Part shown: piece by piece, positions 7,848 through 16,275 of the stretch
Layout of the letters: the number at the start of each line of letters is the position of its first letter
Position numbering within the stretch: position 1 is the stretch's first letter
Assembly (NCBI RefSeq): GCF_042680125.1
Contig: NZ_JBHTNY010000016.1
Direction: 5' to 3' (one strand)
Source: Robinsoniella peoriensis
Lineage (GTDB): Bacteria; Bacillota; Clostridia; Lachnospirales; Lachnospiraceae
DNA: 64,000 bases
Notes under the pieces: generated by a model
What the model was told of the DNA's origin: nothing
The model's database searches: none
What the model saw: only the letters and a program-made list of their open reading frames with translations
Made by a program: the position numbers and the translations under genes

Positions 7848-9938
7848 ATGAAAGTGTACACATCAGACAGGATTCGCAACGTAGTTGTCTTAGGGCATGG
7901 TGGAGCAGGTAAGACCAGCTTAGTAGAAGCAATGGCTTATTTATCAGGAATTACCAGCAGATTAGGCAGCGTAACAGAAGGCAATACCGTAAGTGATTTT
8001 GATAAAGAAGAGATCAAAAGAAAATTCTCAATCAGCACATCCGTTGTACCGATTATTTGGAATGATGTCAAAGTGAATGTTTTAGATACCCCCGGATACT
8101 TTGATTTTGTAGGTGAAGCGGAAGAGGCAGCTGCAGCAGCAGATGCGGCGGTGATTGTTATTAACGGTAAAAGCGGTGTGGAAGTAGGTACACAGAAGGC
8201 ATGGGATCTCTGTGAGAAGTATAAGCTACCCAGAATGTTCTTTGTAACGAACATGGATCTGGATAATGCCAGCTACCGTGAAGTAGTAGAACAGCTTACC
8301 GATTTGTACGGAAAAAAGATTGCGCCAATCCATCTGCCTATACGTGAAAATGAAAAATTTGTAGGATATGTAAATGTTGTTCGCAAAGCGAGCAGGAAAT
8401 GGGTGGATAAAGGTCAGAAGGTTGATTGTGAGACTCCTGAATATTCATTAGAATATCTGGAGAAATACAGAGAAATCTTATTAGAGGCTGTTGCAGAGAC
8501 AAGCGAAGATTTCATGGACCGCTATTTTAGCGGAGAAGAATTTTCTGTTCATGAAATTATGGCAGCGCTGACCGTAAATGTTTCCGACGGTTCCATTGTT
8601 CCGGTATCTATGGGTTCCCCGGTAAATATCCAGGGTGTCGCTAATCTTCTGGATGACATCGTACAATATTTCCCAAGTCCGGATAAAAGAAATTTTGCTG
8701 GAATTAATATGAAGACCAAAGAGATCTTCGAAGCGAATTACGATTTCGCCAAGGCAAAATCTGCATACATTTTCAAGACAATTGTAGATCCGTTTATTGG
8801 AAAATATTCTTTGATAAAGGTATGCTCCGGCGTTATTAAGAATGATGATACTCTGTTTAATTATGATAAAGATTTAGAAGAGAAGATTAATAAACTGTAT
8901 GTATTTGAAGGAAGTAAGCCAATTGAAGTTACGGAATTGCATGCCGGGGATATCGGGGCAATCGGAAAACTGTCCCATGCACGTACCGGTGATACGCTGT
9001 CTACAAAGACAACTCCAATCCAGTTTGGCAAGATGGATCTGTCCATTCCTTATACATATAAGAGATATAAGGCAAAGAACAAAGGCGATGAAGATAAGAT
9101 CTCACAGGCATTGACGAAGATGATGCATGAAGACCTGACCATGAAAGCAATAAATGATGGTGAAAACCGACAGTCTCTGCTCTATGGAATGGGAGACCAG
9201 CATTTGGATATTATCCAGAGCAAGCTGTTAAGTAAATATAAAATTGAAATTGACCTGGATAAACCAAAGGTTGCATTTAGAGAAACTATCCGTAAGAGTT
9301 CCGATGTTGAATCTAAATATAAGAAACAGTCCGGCGGACATGGACAGTATGGTCATGTTAAAATGCGTTTTGAGCCATCGGGTGATCTGGAAACGCCATA
9401 TGTGTTTGAACAGGTCGTAGTGGGCGGTGCCGTACCAAAGAATTACTACCCGGCAGTAGAAAAGGGTGTTCAGGATTCTATGCAGAAAGGCCCGTTAGCA
9501 GCATATCCGGTTGTGGGTGTGAAAGCGGTACTCTATGATGGATCTTACCATCCGGTAGATTCTTCTGAAATGGCATTTAAGACAGCAGCAGTGCAGGCAT
9601 TCAAGAAGGGCTTTATGGAAGCTTCCCCGGTACTTCTCGAGCCAATTGCATCATTGAAAGTAATTGTTCCGGATAAGTATACGGGTGACGTTATGGGCGA
9701 TATGAATAAGCGCCGCGGCCGTGTACTTGGAATGAACCCGGATTCTAAGGGGAACCAGGTTATTGAAGCCGACATACCTATGACAGAACTTTATGGATAT
9801 TCCACAGCACTTCGCTCAATGACAGGCGGAAGCGGAACCTTCTCATATGAATTCGCACGTTATGAGCAGGCACCATCTGATATTCAGGCAAAAGAAGTTG
9901 AAGCCAGAGCAAGTAAAGTAAATACAAATGAAGAATAA
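7848..9938 (+). CDS. Elongation factor G-like GTPase (EF-G paralogue, FusA2 type)
   Basis: A 696-residue translational GTPase with the full EF-G domain order: G domain (1-270), beta-barrel domain II, and domains III-V to the end. The G1 loop is GHGGAGKTS, not the AHIDAGKTT form of canonical EF-G. G3 is DTPGYFDF and G4 is TNMD instead of NKMD. These differences mark the second EF-G class (FusA2/EF-G-like), whose role is less clear than that of housekeeping EF-G. The ATG at 7848 is preferred over TTG at 7833 because TTGGAGG is itself the ribosome-binding site. It is monocistronic: own promoter upstream, terminator downstream. A tetracycline-resistance-type ribosome protection role is not indicated by context. 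Confidence 0.88.
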   Translation: MKVYTSDRIRNVVVLGHGGAGKTSLVEAMAYLSGITSRLGSVTEGNTVSDFDKEEIKRKFSISTSVVPIIWNDVKVNVLDTPGYFDFVGEAEEAAAAADAAVIVINGKSGVEVGTQKAWDLCEKYKLPRMFFVTNMDLDNASYREVVEQLTDLYGKKIAPIHLPIRENEKFVGYVNVVRKASRKWVDKGQKVDCETPEYSLEYLEKYREILLEAVAETSEDFMDRYFSGEEFSVHEIMAALTVNVSDGSIVPVSMGSPVNIQGVANLLDDIVQYFPSPDKRNFAGINMKTKEIFEANYDFAKAKSAYIFKTIVDPFIGKYSLIKVCSGVIKNDDTLFNYDKDLEEKINKLYVFEGSKPIEVTELHAGDIGAIGKLSHARTGDTLSTKTTPIQFGKMDLSIPYTYKRYKAKNKGDEDKISQALTKMMHEDLTMKAINDGENRQSLLYGMGDQHLDIIQSKLLSKYKIEIDLDKPKVAFRETIRKSSDVESKYKKQSGGHGQYGHVKMRFEPSGDLETPYVFEQVVVGGAVPKNYYPAVEKGVQDSMQKGPLAAYPVVGVKAVLYDGSYHPVDSSEMAFKTAAVQAFKKGFMEASPVLLEPIASLKVIVPDKYTGDVMGDMNKRRGRVLGMNPDSKGNQVIEADIPMTELYGYSTALRSMTGGSGTFSYEFARYEQAPSDIQAKEVEARASKVNTNEE

Positions 9939-9952
9939 ATTGGAATAGGAAA

Positions 9953-9979
9953 AGGGGGCAGAAATTTTGCCCTCTTTTT
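9953..9979 (+). terminator. Rho-independent terminator of the EF-G-like gene
   Basis: An 8-bp stem with one G-U pair, AGGGGGCA against TGCCCTCT, is followed directly by T5. Confidence 0.85.
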
Positions 9980-10092
9980 GTGATTAGAGATATACCTGTC
10001 CTGTAAATATACCGGATACAGAATAGCTGGTGCAGCTGTTTTCAGAAACAGGATTTCTTGATATTGTTGTATATATTTATGCCAATAATGAA

Positions 10093-10220
10093 ATGATACT
10101 TTATATATTGGCTGAAGTGAAGCAGCCCGGTTACGGAATCAAAAACGCCCAGGGGGGGCAGATAAAATCATATCTGGTGTCAGTACCTTAAGCAAGGAAA
10201 AGAGAAATATAGGAGAGTAA
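10093..10220 (+). pseudogene. Decayed PadR-family regulator (N-terminal remnant with frameshift)
   Basis: The frame starting at 10093 encodes ILYILAEVKQPGYGIK, which matches the first helix region of PadR transcription regulators (consensus-like ILxxLAExPxHGYGI). It hits a stop after a G7 run at 10152-10158. Adding one G restores a PadR-like continuation, KIISGVSTLSKEK, where family members have the GTLYGALxxLEK turn. A few codons of that motif appear deleted, and the rest of the gene is gone. It ends against the ribosome site of the next gene. This is a relic, not a functional protein; family assignment is by motif reading only. Confidence 0.45.
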
Positions 10221-10222
10221 AA

Positions 10223-10609
10223 ATGAAAAGCAGTACATGTGTATTATTATATGGATTAAAAGATACGCCAAAAGGAGTGAAAGTCAAAGCAGTTCTGAAA
10301 AAGATGGGCATTGAAGCCAAAGATATTCTATTAGAAGAATACTACCAGCCCATAGGTCTGCTGGCAGGAATTCCGGGATTTCAAAAAGAAGAAAGAAAAT
10401 ACACCGGAGGTGGATTTCCGGATGAGATGATGGTGATGCATTTAAACAGCAGCCAGGTAGATGCCCTTTTAGCCAGGTTTCGACAGGAAGGAGTAGAGCG
10501 TATCGACCTGAAAGCAATCATTACAGAGTTCAACCGTTCCTGGAATTCCCTGCAGCTTTATTTAGAACTGCATAAGGAGCATGAAACAATGACCAGGCGA
10601 AATCCATAA
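10223..10609 (+). CDS. DUF3783 domain protein
   Basis: A 128-residue small cytosolic protein resembling the DUF3783 family. The first strand is VLLYGL, and a mid-protein segment is QVDALLARFRQEGVERIDLKA. There is no membrane segment, signal peptide or known catalytic motif, and the function is unknown. GGAGAG lies 5 bases before the ATG. It directly follows the PadR relic, so it may once have been its co-transcribed neighbour. A terminator follows, so it is now a single-gene unit. Confidence 0.65.
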   Translation: MKSSTCVLLYGLKDTPKGVKVKAVLKKMGIEAKDILLEEYYQPIGLLAGIPGFQKEERKYTGGGFPDEMMVMHLNSSQVDALLARFRQEGVERIDLKAIITEFNRSWNSLQLYLELHKEHETMTRRNP

Positions 10610-10630
10610 GGCATATTAGTTCAAACCAAT

Positions 10631-10669
10631 AAAAAACAGCCCGCAAAAATCAGGAAGGGGCTGTTTTTT
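10631..10669 (+). terminator. Rho-independent terminator after the DUF3783 gene
   Basis: CAGCCC and GGGCTG, extended by A/T pairs on both sides (A6 and T6), form a stem with a 15-base loop ending in T6. Confidence 0.85.
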
Positions 10670-10751
10670 ATGTAAATAGGAGGTACCATATATAGTATAG
10701 GAATTGTAGTGCCTGCGGATGACATTACAATTCCGCCGTAAGCTAATAAAA

Positions 10752-11375
10752 TCAATCTATTTTTTCAAAATAAGATGCATCCTTTCCACATACCGGACAT
10801 ATAAAATCTTCCGGAAGTTCGTCTGCTTCTAATATATATCCACAGACACTGCAGCGGAAGCCCTTTGTCTGACTTTCCTGATAGGAAGGAGCATTTTTAG
10901 GAGTAGTACCTTTCTTTTTGCTATGATAATCGGCATAAGTCAGAACCTGGGAATCAGAAGGGATATCAGCTTCTGTAACTTCTCCAATTAAAATCACATG
11001 GGTATCAACGTCCAGTCTGTCTGTTACTTTACAGGAAAACCTTGCTGCAATACCCTCTGTGGGGTAGGGGTTTCCGTTTAAGTCACGCTCATAAGATGCC
11101 TGTTCAAATTTCTCGGCGTCCCTGCCAGACTGGAAACCAAAGGTTTTAATGAGTTCCATATCTACCTCTTCGGAAAGTACAACAGCAGAGAAAGATCCGG
11201 CACCCTCGATCAGACGCAGGGTTTCGTTATTCTTATTTAAGGCGATAGATAGTCTTGCAGGTGAGGAAGTCACCTGGGCCAGAGTGTTAATCACACAGCC
11301 GCCGTCTTTATTTTCATAATTGGCGGAAACGATATATACACCATAACTGAGTTTAAAAAAAGCTTTTGTATTCAT
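10752..11375 (-). CDS. Flavin reductase-rubredoxin fusion (high-molecular-weight rubredoxin type)
   Basis: A 207-residue two-domain redox protein. Residues 1-160 form a flavin reductase-like FMN-binding split barrel, and the last 40 residues are a rubredoxin-type domain with two CxxC pairs (CSVC and CPVC) to hold one iron. Such fusions (Hrb of acetogens) pass electrons from NAD(P)H to flavodiiron or other oxygen/NO-detoxifying proteins. The linker between the CxxC pairs is only 14 residues, like the rubrerythrin C-terminal domain and much shorter than in classical rubredoxin. The ATG has only a modest GGG-type site upstream. It has its own consensus promoter, with a candidate Fur/PerR-like palindrome beside it. 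Confidence 0.88.
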   Translation of the reverse strand: MNTKAFFKLSYGVYIVSANYENKDGGCVINTLAQVTSSPARLSIALNKNNETLRLIEGAGSFSAVVLSEEVDMELIKTFGFQSGRDAEKFEQASYERDLNGNPYPTEGIAARFSCKVTDRLDVDTHVILIGEVTEADIPSDSQVLTYADYHSKKKGTTPKNAPSYQESQTKGFRCSVCGYILEADELPEDFICPVCGKDASYFEKID

Positions 11376-11475
11376 TGTAAAATTCCCTTTCTTAATGTAA
11401 TTCGGTGATCAGAATTTACAGCTATTGCTATATCATATCTTTCCACGGAAAATGTTTTTGTATTCCTATATTCGT

Positions 11476-11504
11476 ATTATATAGCATAAATTTCCAAATG
11501 TCAA
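11476..11504 (-). promoter_or_regulatory. Perfect consensus SigA promoter of the flavin reductase-rubredoxin gene
   Basis: On the minus strand TTGACA (11499-11504), 17 bases, TATAAT (11476-11481): both hexamers are exact. The leader is about 95 bases. Confidence 0.85.
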
Positions 11505-11524
11505 TAACAATAATTATTACTAAT
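11503..11524. promoter_or_regulatory. Candidate Fur/PerR-family operator next to the -35 box
   Basis: A 22-base AT-rich imperfect palindrome centred on AATAATTATT abuts the -35 box, with 8 of 11 positions symmetric. It resembles Fur-family (PerR, Fur, Zur) boxes in size and symmetry. An oxidative-stress electron carrier would be a logical target, but AT-rich palindromes are common, so this is tentative. Confidence 0.3.
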
Positions 11525-11669
11525 ATTGAATTGTTTCAGGTTAATTTGGGTTACCATCACAAAACTACCATTTATCATCCATGGATTCAACACATTTATC
11601 GATTATTCTAGTTGCATAAGATTTTAAGAAAAATTAAGACAGATGAAGAGATCGCAAATGGAGGGAAAT

Positions 11670-14264
11670 ATGGTAATGAAACAGAAAAACAAAAAAATGA
11701 AAATCTGGAAAGACAAGAAAAAGCGGAGATGGATATTGATCATCCTGGGAGTCTGTATAATCGGAGCTGGCGGTACTGCATTTTTCATGACCAGAAAAAG
11801 AATGCCGGTAGAAGCGGCGGTCCAAAAGTCACAGACGGCAACAGTGGAGAAAGGAAATATTTCCAATACCATTGTCGGTACCGGAACTTTAGAAGCGGAT
11901 ACAGCAAGTGGAATTGAAATACCTTCCGGGCTTGTCATAGATGAAGTGAAAGTGGAAAGTGGTGACAGTGTAAGTAAAGGCGATGAACTGGCTGTAATCA
12001 ATCAGGCGTCACTGTTAACGAAAATCGAAGATACTCAGGAAGAAATTGCAAAACTGGATAAAGAAATTAATGAAGCAAAAGAAGATTCAGATGCAGATAC
12101 CATTACTACCAGTGTCAGTGGCCGTGTCAAAAAAATTTATGCCGCATCAGGTGATAAAATAACAGATGTAATGTTAGAAAACGGGGCACTGATATTGCTT
12201 TCACTGGATGGAAAGATGGCACTGAAACTGGAAAATGTGTCCGGCATTGCAGCAGGAGACAGTGTAACTGTAACGCTATCCAGCGGTACAGAGAAAACAG
12301 GAACCGTCGAAAGTGTTTCCGGGAAGACCGGTGTAATTACCCTGACCGATTACGGACCCGAATTGAATGATACAGTTTCGGTTAAGGATTCTGATGGAAA
12401 GGAACTGGGAACAGGGAAGCTTTATATTCATCAGCAGCTGGCAATTACAGGTACTGCAGGAACAGTAAGTTCCGTGGAAGTTTCGCTGAATGAATCGGTA
12501 GATGCAGACGAGACCCTGATTGAATTAAAAGAAAGTGCGTCACTGGGAACTTACCAGGAACTGCTGGCAGCCAGGGAAGAGCTGGCACAGTCACTGCAGG
12601 AGTTAATGAATCTGTCTGCAAACCCAACCATTACAGCTGATTTTGATGGAATCGTCCAGACGGTAAATGTAACGGCGGGCAGCAGTTCTTCCAATAGCAG
12701 TACTTCCGGCAGCAATTCCACGGGGAGTTCCAATTCCTCGAATGGAATGACAGGAGCATCCTATTCCTCAAACTCAGGCAGCCAGCCAGTCTTCGTGACT
12801 GCTTCCGTTAAAAAAGAGACAGCCGGAACAGCCAAGACAGTTGGAACAGCCAAGATAGTCGGAACAGCTGTGACAGCCGTAAACACATCGGAGTCTACAA
12901 AGGAGCCGGCACAAACACAGATCTCTATTTACACAGAGACAGAGCAAAATAAAACGGAGATTTCGGAATGCAAACCGGATATCACAGCGCCTGTAAAAGG
13001 GGCTTCACCTCAGAACATACTGCAGGAAACACAAAGTTATGCCGGAAGCATAGTATGGAATCCTTCAGACAGTGTCTTTCAGCCTGCCACTACCTATACG
13101 GCGGCAATTACGCTGACGGCAAAGGAAGGATATCAATTTGCTGCCGGTATTGCACCACAGTTAAGCGGAGGTGTCATTTCCGGAATAACCTTAAGCGCAG
13201 ATAATAGTATTCTAACGTTTTCCGTTGCTTTTCCGGCTACGGCAGAAGAGGCTACAGAGAAGCCGACAGATACACAGACAGACCCGGTAACGGAAACTTC
13301 CGGGGGAAAAGAAACAGAGACAAATCCTCAGCCGTCAACAGAACCAAAAGAAACACAGCCTCAGACAGAGTCAGATACGAAGAATGAAAAGGACAGCAAT
13401 AAGCAGTCTGAGTCACAGAAAAATACGGACAAAAACAACGGACAGGATACCAATGGAAAGAGCAGTGAAAATTCGGATAATCTAACAAATGGTAACTTAA
13501 CAAATAATACAAATGGGAATAACAACAGTGGTTCTGGGAATAGTGGAAGCGGCAGTGGAAATGCAGCACAGACAACTGCAAGCGAAAACAGTTCCACAGA
13601 AAGTAAATCCAGTTCAGACGACACAACTTCCACTGCATCATCTGGTTCGAATGTTTCCATAATGACGGTATCGCCCCAGGACAACGTAATTCTTACCGTA
13701 AATGTAGATGAATTAGACATCTTATCGGTAAGTCTGGATCAGGAAGCGGAGATTACCTTTGATGCCATCGAAGATCAGACATTCAAAGGCAGCGTAACAA
13801 AGATTTCCAACTCGGCCAGCTCCAGCGGCGGAGTAACAAAATATCCGGTACAGATCACTATACCAAAAGATGCGTCAATGCGCATCGGAATGAATGCGTC
13901 AGCAACTATTACAATTGAGAATAAAGAAAATATTCTGCTGATACCGATGAATGCCCTTCAGGAACGGGGAAATAAAGTATTTGTCTATACCAGCGAAGAC
14001 GAAGAAGGTGCATTATCCGGAGAAACAGAGATTGAAACAGGATTGTCAGACGGAACAAATGTGGAGGTAGTAAGCGGACTGGGTGAAGGAGATACCGTCT
14101 ACTACAATAAAACAGGATCTTCCTCCTCTAATACAGAGGGTGGCATCATGGGAGGTATGCAGGGTGGTGAAATGCCGTCCGGAGGTTTTGGCGGTGAAAT
14201 GCCATCCGGAGGCGGAGGACCAAGTGGAAGTTCGGGCCAGATGAAGGCACCGGGCGGACAGTGA
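11670..14264 (+). CDS. HlyD/MacA-type efflux adaptor with very large low-complexity insert
   Basis: An 864-residue membrane fusion protein, about twice the usual 400. A lysine-rich N-terminus leads into one membrane helix (ILIILGVCIIGAGGTAFFM), then the barrel-sandwich/lipoyl region starting GTGTLEADTASGIEIPSG. Between about residues 340 and 670 is an insert: Ser/Asn linkers, three tandem GTAKxV repeats, a small beta domain (TYTAAITLTAKEGYQF), and a long Thr/Glu/Ser/Asn stretch. The C-terminal beta-barrel (TVNVDELDILSVSLDQEAEI) and a Gly/Met/Pro-rich tail follow. GGAGGG precedes ATG 11670; ATG 11676 is possible. It is first in a three-gene operon with ATPase and permease. A weak promoter may lie at 11612-11640. 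Confidence 0.85.
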   Translation: MVMKQKNKKMKIWKDKKKRRWILIILGVCIIGAGGTAFFMTRKRMPVEAAVQKSQTATVEKGNISNTIVGTGTLEADTASGIEIPSGLVIDEVKVESGDSVSKGDELAVINQASLLTKIEDTQEEIAKLDKEINEAKEDSDADTITTSVSGRVKKIYAASGDKITDVMLENGALILLSLDGKMALKLENVSGIAAGDSVTVTLSSGTEKTGTVESVSGKTGVITLTDYGPELNDTVSVKDSDGKELGTGKLYIHQQLAITGTAGTVSSVEVSLNESVDADETLIELKESASLGTYQELLAAREELAQSLQELMNLSANPTITADFDGIVQTVNVTAGSSSSNSSTSGSNSTGSSNSSNGMTGASYSSNSGSQPVFVTASVKKETAGTAKTVGTAKIVGTAVTAVNTSESTKEPAQTQISIYTETEQNKTEISECKPDITAPVKGASPQNILQETQSYAGSIVWNPSDSVFQPATTYTAAITLTAKEGYQFAAGIAPQLSGGVISGITLSADNSILTFSVAFPATAEEATEKPTDTQTDPVTETSGGKETETNPQPSTEPKETQPQTESDTKNEKDSNKQSESQKNTDKNNGQDTNGKSSENSDNLTNGNLTNNTNGNNNSGSGNSGSGSGNAAQTTASENSSTESKSSSDDTTSTASSGSNVSIMTVSPQDNVILTVNVDELDILSVSLDQEAEITFDAIEDQTFKGSVTKISNSASSSGGVTKYPVQITIPKDASMRIGMNASATITIENKENILLIPMNALQERGNKVFVYTSEDEEGALSGETEIETGLSDGTNVEVVSGLGEGDTVYYNKTGSSSSNTEGGIMGGMQGGEMPSGGFGGEMPSGGGGPSGSSGQMKAPGGQ
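12825..12878 (+). repeat. Three tandem 18-bp repeats inside the efflux adaptor gene
   Basis: Three units begin GGAACAGC and encode GTAKTV, GTAKIV and GTAVTA. They are imperfect, with the third most diverged. They mark local duplication within the insert of the adaptor, and the copy number may vary between strains. Confidence 0.8.
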
Positions 14265-14274
14265 GGTGACGGCA

Positions 14275-14943
14275 ATGATTATATTTCAGGATGTTTGTAA
14301 ATATTATCAGATTGGCGGGGAAGAAGTGAGGGCTTTGGATCATGCGAATATGAGGATAAAAAAAGGAGAATTTGTCAGCATTATAGGACCTTCGGGAAGC
14401 GGTAAATCCACGCTTATGAACATTATAGGGTGTCTGGATGTAGCTGATTGCGGGGAGTATTATCTGGACGGACAGGAGATAGAACAATATTCAGAACGGG
14501 AACTGGGCAGGATACGGAATCATAAAATCGGATTTATTTTTCAGAATTTTAATCTGATTCAGAAGATGACGGCAGAAGAGAACGTGGAACTCCCTTTAAT
14601 CTATCAGGGTATCCATGCTTCTGAGCGCAAGAGAAGGGTTATGGAAGCATTAGAAAAAGTGGAGCTTTCCAGCAGGATGCATCATAAACCCACAGAGTTA
14701 TCCGGCGGGCAGCAGCAGAGAGTTGCAATAGCGAGGGCACTTGTAACAAGTCCCTCTCTGTTTCTGGCAGATGAGCCTACCGGAAATCTGGATTCCAGAA
14801 CCGGAGACGATATCATGAGCCTGTTTCATGAACTGCATGAACAGGGGAATACCATTGTGTTAATTACCCATGATAACAAAGTGGCAAAACAGGCACTGCG
14901 CAGAATTCATATTCTGGATGGTCATGTAAAGGAGGTGGAGTGA
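14275..14943 (+). CDS. ABC transporter ATP-binding protein (MacB/LolD type)
   Basis: A 222-residue ATPase of the lipoprotein-export/MacB class. Walker A is GPSGSGKST, the Q-loop is in IGFIFQNFNL, the signature is LSGGQQQRVAIARAL, and Walker B is LFLADEPTGNLDS; a switch His sits in LITHDNKV. It powers the permease encoded next, with the preceding adaptor gene completing a tripartite-like exporter. GAGGTG lies 6 bases before ATG 14275; an in-frame GTG at 14266 is less likely. Substrate cannot be told; antimicrobial peptides and lipoproteins are usual for the class. Confidence 0.95.
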   Translation: MIIFQDVCKYYQIGGEEVRALDHANMRIKKGEFVSIIGPSGSGKSTLMNIIGCLDVADCGEYYLDGQEIEQYSERELGRIRNHKIGFIFQNFNLIQKMTAEENVELPLIYQGIHASERKRRVMEALEKVELSSRMHHKPTELSGGQQQRVAIARALVTSPSLFLADEPTGNLDSRTGDDIMSLFHELHEQGNTIVLITHDNKVAKQALRRIHILDGHVKEVE

Positions 14944-16199
14944 TGGTCTTTCAGTCCTTAAAAATGGCATGGAGTGCCATAACCTCCAATAAAATGAGAT
15001 CCTTTTTAACCATGCTGGGAATTATCATCGGTGTAATGTCGCTGGTAGTACTGGTCTCTATCGCAAATAGCGCAACCACTTCTGTAACAGATGAGATTTC
15101 GAATATCGGAACGAATCTTTTAACGATCCGGATCGAGGATAACAAAGAAAATCCGTTGAAATTATCCGAACTGTCAGACTTTACGGAAAATGAGGAAATT
15201 GCTCTGACAGCACCAATAGCCCAAAGCAGCGTAACAGCAAAAAGCGGATATACCAGCAGTACGGTTACCACATATGGAACGACAGGCTCCTATCTGGATA
15301 TACAAGGCAAGGAATTGGCTTATGGGCGTTTCTTAAAAGCGGCAGATATTGACAATCATTCGAATGTAGTGGTATTAAATGAGGATGCGGCTACGGAGAT
15401 TATTGGGCGTGCTAATGCAGTGGGAGAAAGTATTTCCTTAGACGGCAGAAGTTTTTTAATTATAGGAATTATCAAGAGTGACGAGACCAGCAGTAAATCA
15501 TCATCCAGATCATCGGGAAGCTCTGGATCAGGCAGGGGGAGTGCTTCTTCTAAAAGTTCATCGTCCACCAGCACCTCTTATGCAAGCCTGGACGCCTATA
15601 TTCCCTATACAACGCTGACAAGAATTGCCAGCAATATATCATCAGAAATCACGACGTTCTATGCCACAGCTACCAGTGAAGACAGTCTGGATGCAGCAGA
15701 AGATGCCATGTCAGAAATGCTGTTAAAGCGTTTTGGACAGGATGAGGATGCATTTACCATACAAAACCAGTCTACGCTTATGGAAACAATGAACAGCGTA
15801 ACCAACACCCTTGCTTTGATGCTGGGCGGTATCGCAGCGATCTCATTAGTTGTGGGCGGTATTGGGATTATGAATATTATGCTGGTATCCGTAACTGAGC
15901 GTACGAAAGAAATCGGTATCCGAAAAGCAATCGGGGCAGGCAGGGGAAGCATTATGCTGCAGTTTATGCTGGAAGCATTGATGATCAGCCTTTTAGGGTG
16001 TCTGTTTGGGATATTTTTGTCCTGGGTTATTTTGCAGGCAGCCGGTATGATTATGGATTCCATGAGTTTCCAATTGTCCAATCAGGTAGTATGGATCGCT
16101 GTAGGTTTTTCCAGTATTATCGGGGTAGTCTTCGGTATTTATCCGGCAAATAAGGCGGCAAAAAAGCATCCGATAGAAGCGCTCAGATATTCCGGGTGA
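14943..16199 (+). CDS. ABC transporter permease (MacB/FtsX type)
   Basis: A 418-residue permease: an N-terminal MacB periplasmic-core region after the first helix (FLTMLGIIIGVMSLVVLVSI), then a C-terminal FtsX domain with three more helices and the class signature ERTKEIGIRKAIGA. The extracytoplasmic part carries a Ser/Gly/Arg-rich insert of about 35 residues (starting near SSKSSSRSSGSS), which echoes the Ser/Asn linkers of the adaptor protein. The ATG overlaps the ATPase stop by one base, and GGAGG sits 7 bases upstream. It is the last gene of the operon before a strong terminator. Confidence 0.93.
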   Translation: MVFQSLKMAWSAITSNKMRSFLTMLGIIIGVMSLVVLVSIANSATTSVTDEISNIGTNLLTIRIEDNKENPLKLSELSDFTENEEIALTAPIAQSSVTAKSGYTSSTVTTYGTTGSYLDIQGKELAYGRFLKAADIDNHSNVVVLNEDAATEIIGRANAVGESISLDGRSFLIIGIIKSDETSSKSSSRSSGSSGSGRGSASSKSSSSTSTSYASLDAYIPYTTLTRIASNISSEITTFYATATSEDSLDAAEDAMSEMLLKRFGQDEDAFTIQNQSTLMETMNSVTNTLALMLGGIAAISLVVGGIGIMNIMLVSVTERTKEIGIRKAIGAGRGSIMLQFMLEALMISLLGCLFGIFLSWVILQAAGMIMDSMSFQLSNQVVWIAVGFSSIIGVVFGIYPANKAAKKHPIEALRYSG

Positions 16200-16240
16200 C
16201 AATTATAAATGAGCAGGAGCTTTGTCAATAAGCAAATAAA

Positions 16241-16270
16241 AACGTCCAGACATTATTATCTGGACGTTTT
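16241..16270. terminator. Bidirectional terminator between efflux operon and htpG
   Basis: A perfect 10-bp stem, AACGTCCAGA/TCTGGACGTT, has an 8-base loop. It is flanked by A-rich and T-rich ends and lies between converging genes. Confidence 0.88.
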
Positions 16271-16275
16271 CAAAA

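Noticed and set aside
12825..12878. Possible CRISPR or other array
   Set aside because: Three imperfect 18-bp units without spacers, in frame inside the adaptor gene; it is a coding repeat.
13252..13720. Long open frames antisense to the efflux adaptor gene
   Set aside because: They mirror the low-complexity Ser/Thr/Asn codons of the sense gene and lack ribosome sites or family motifs.
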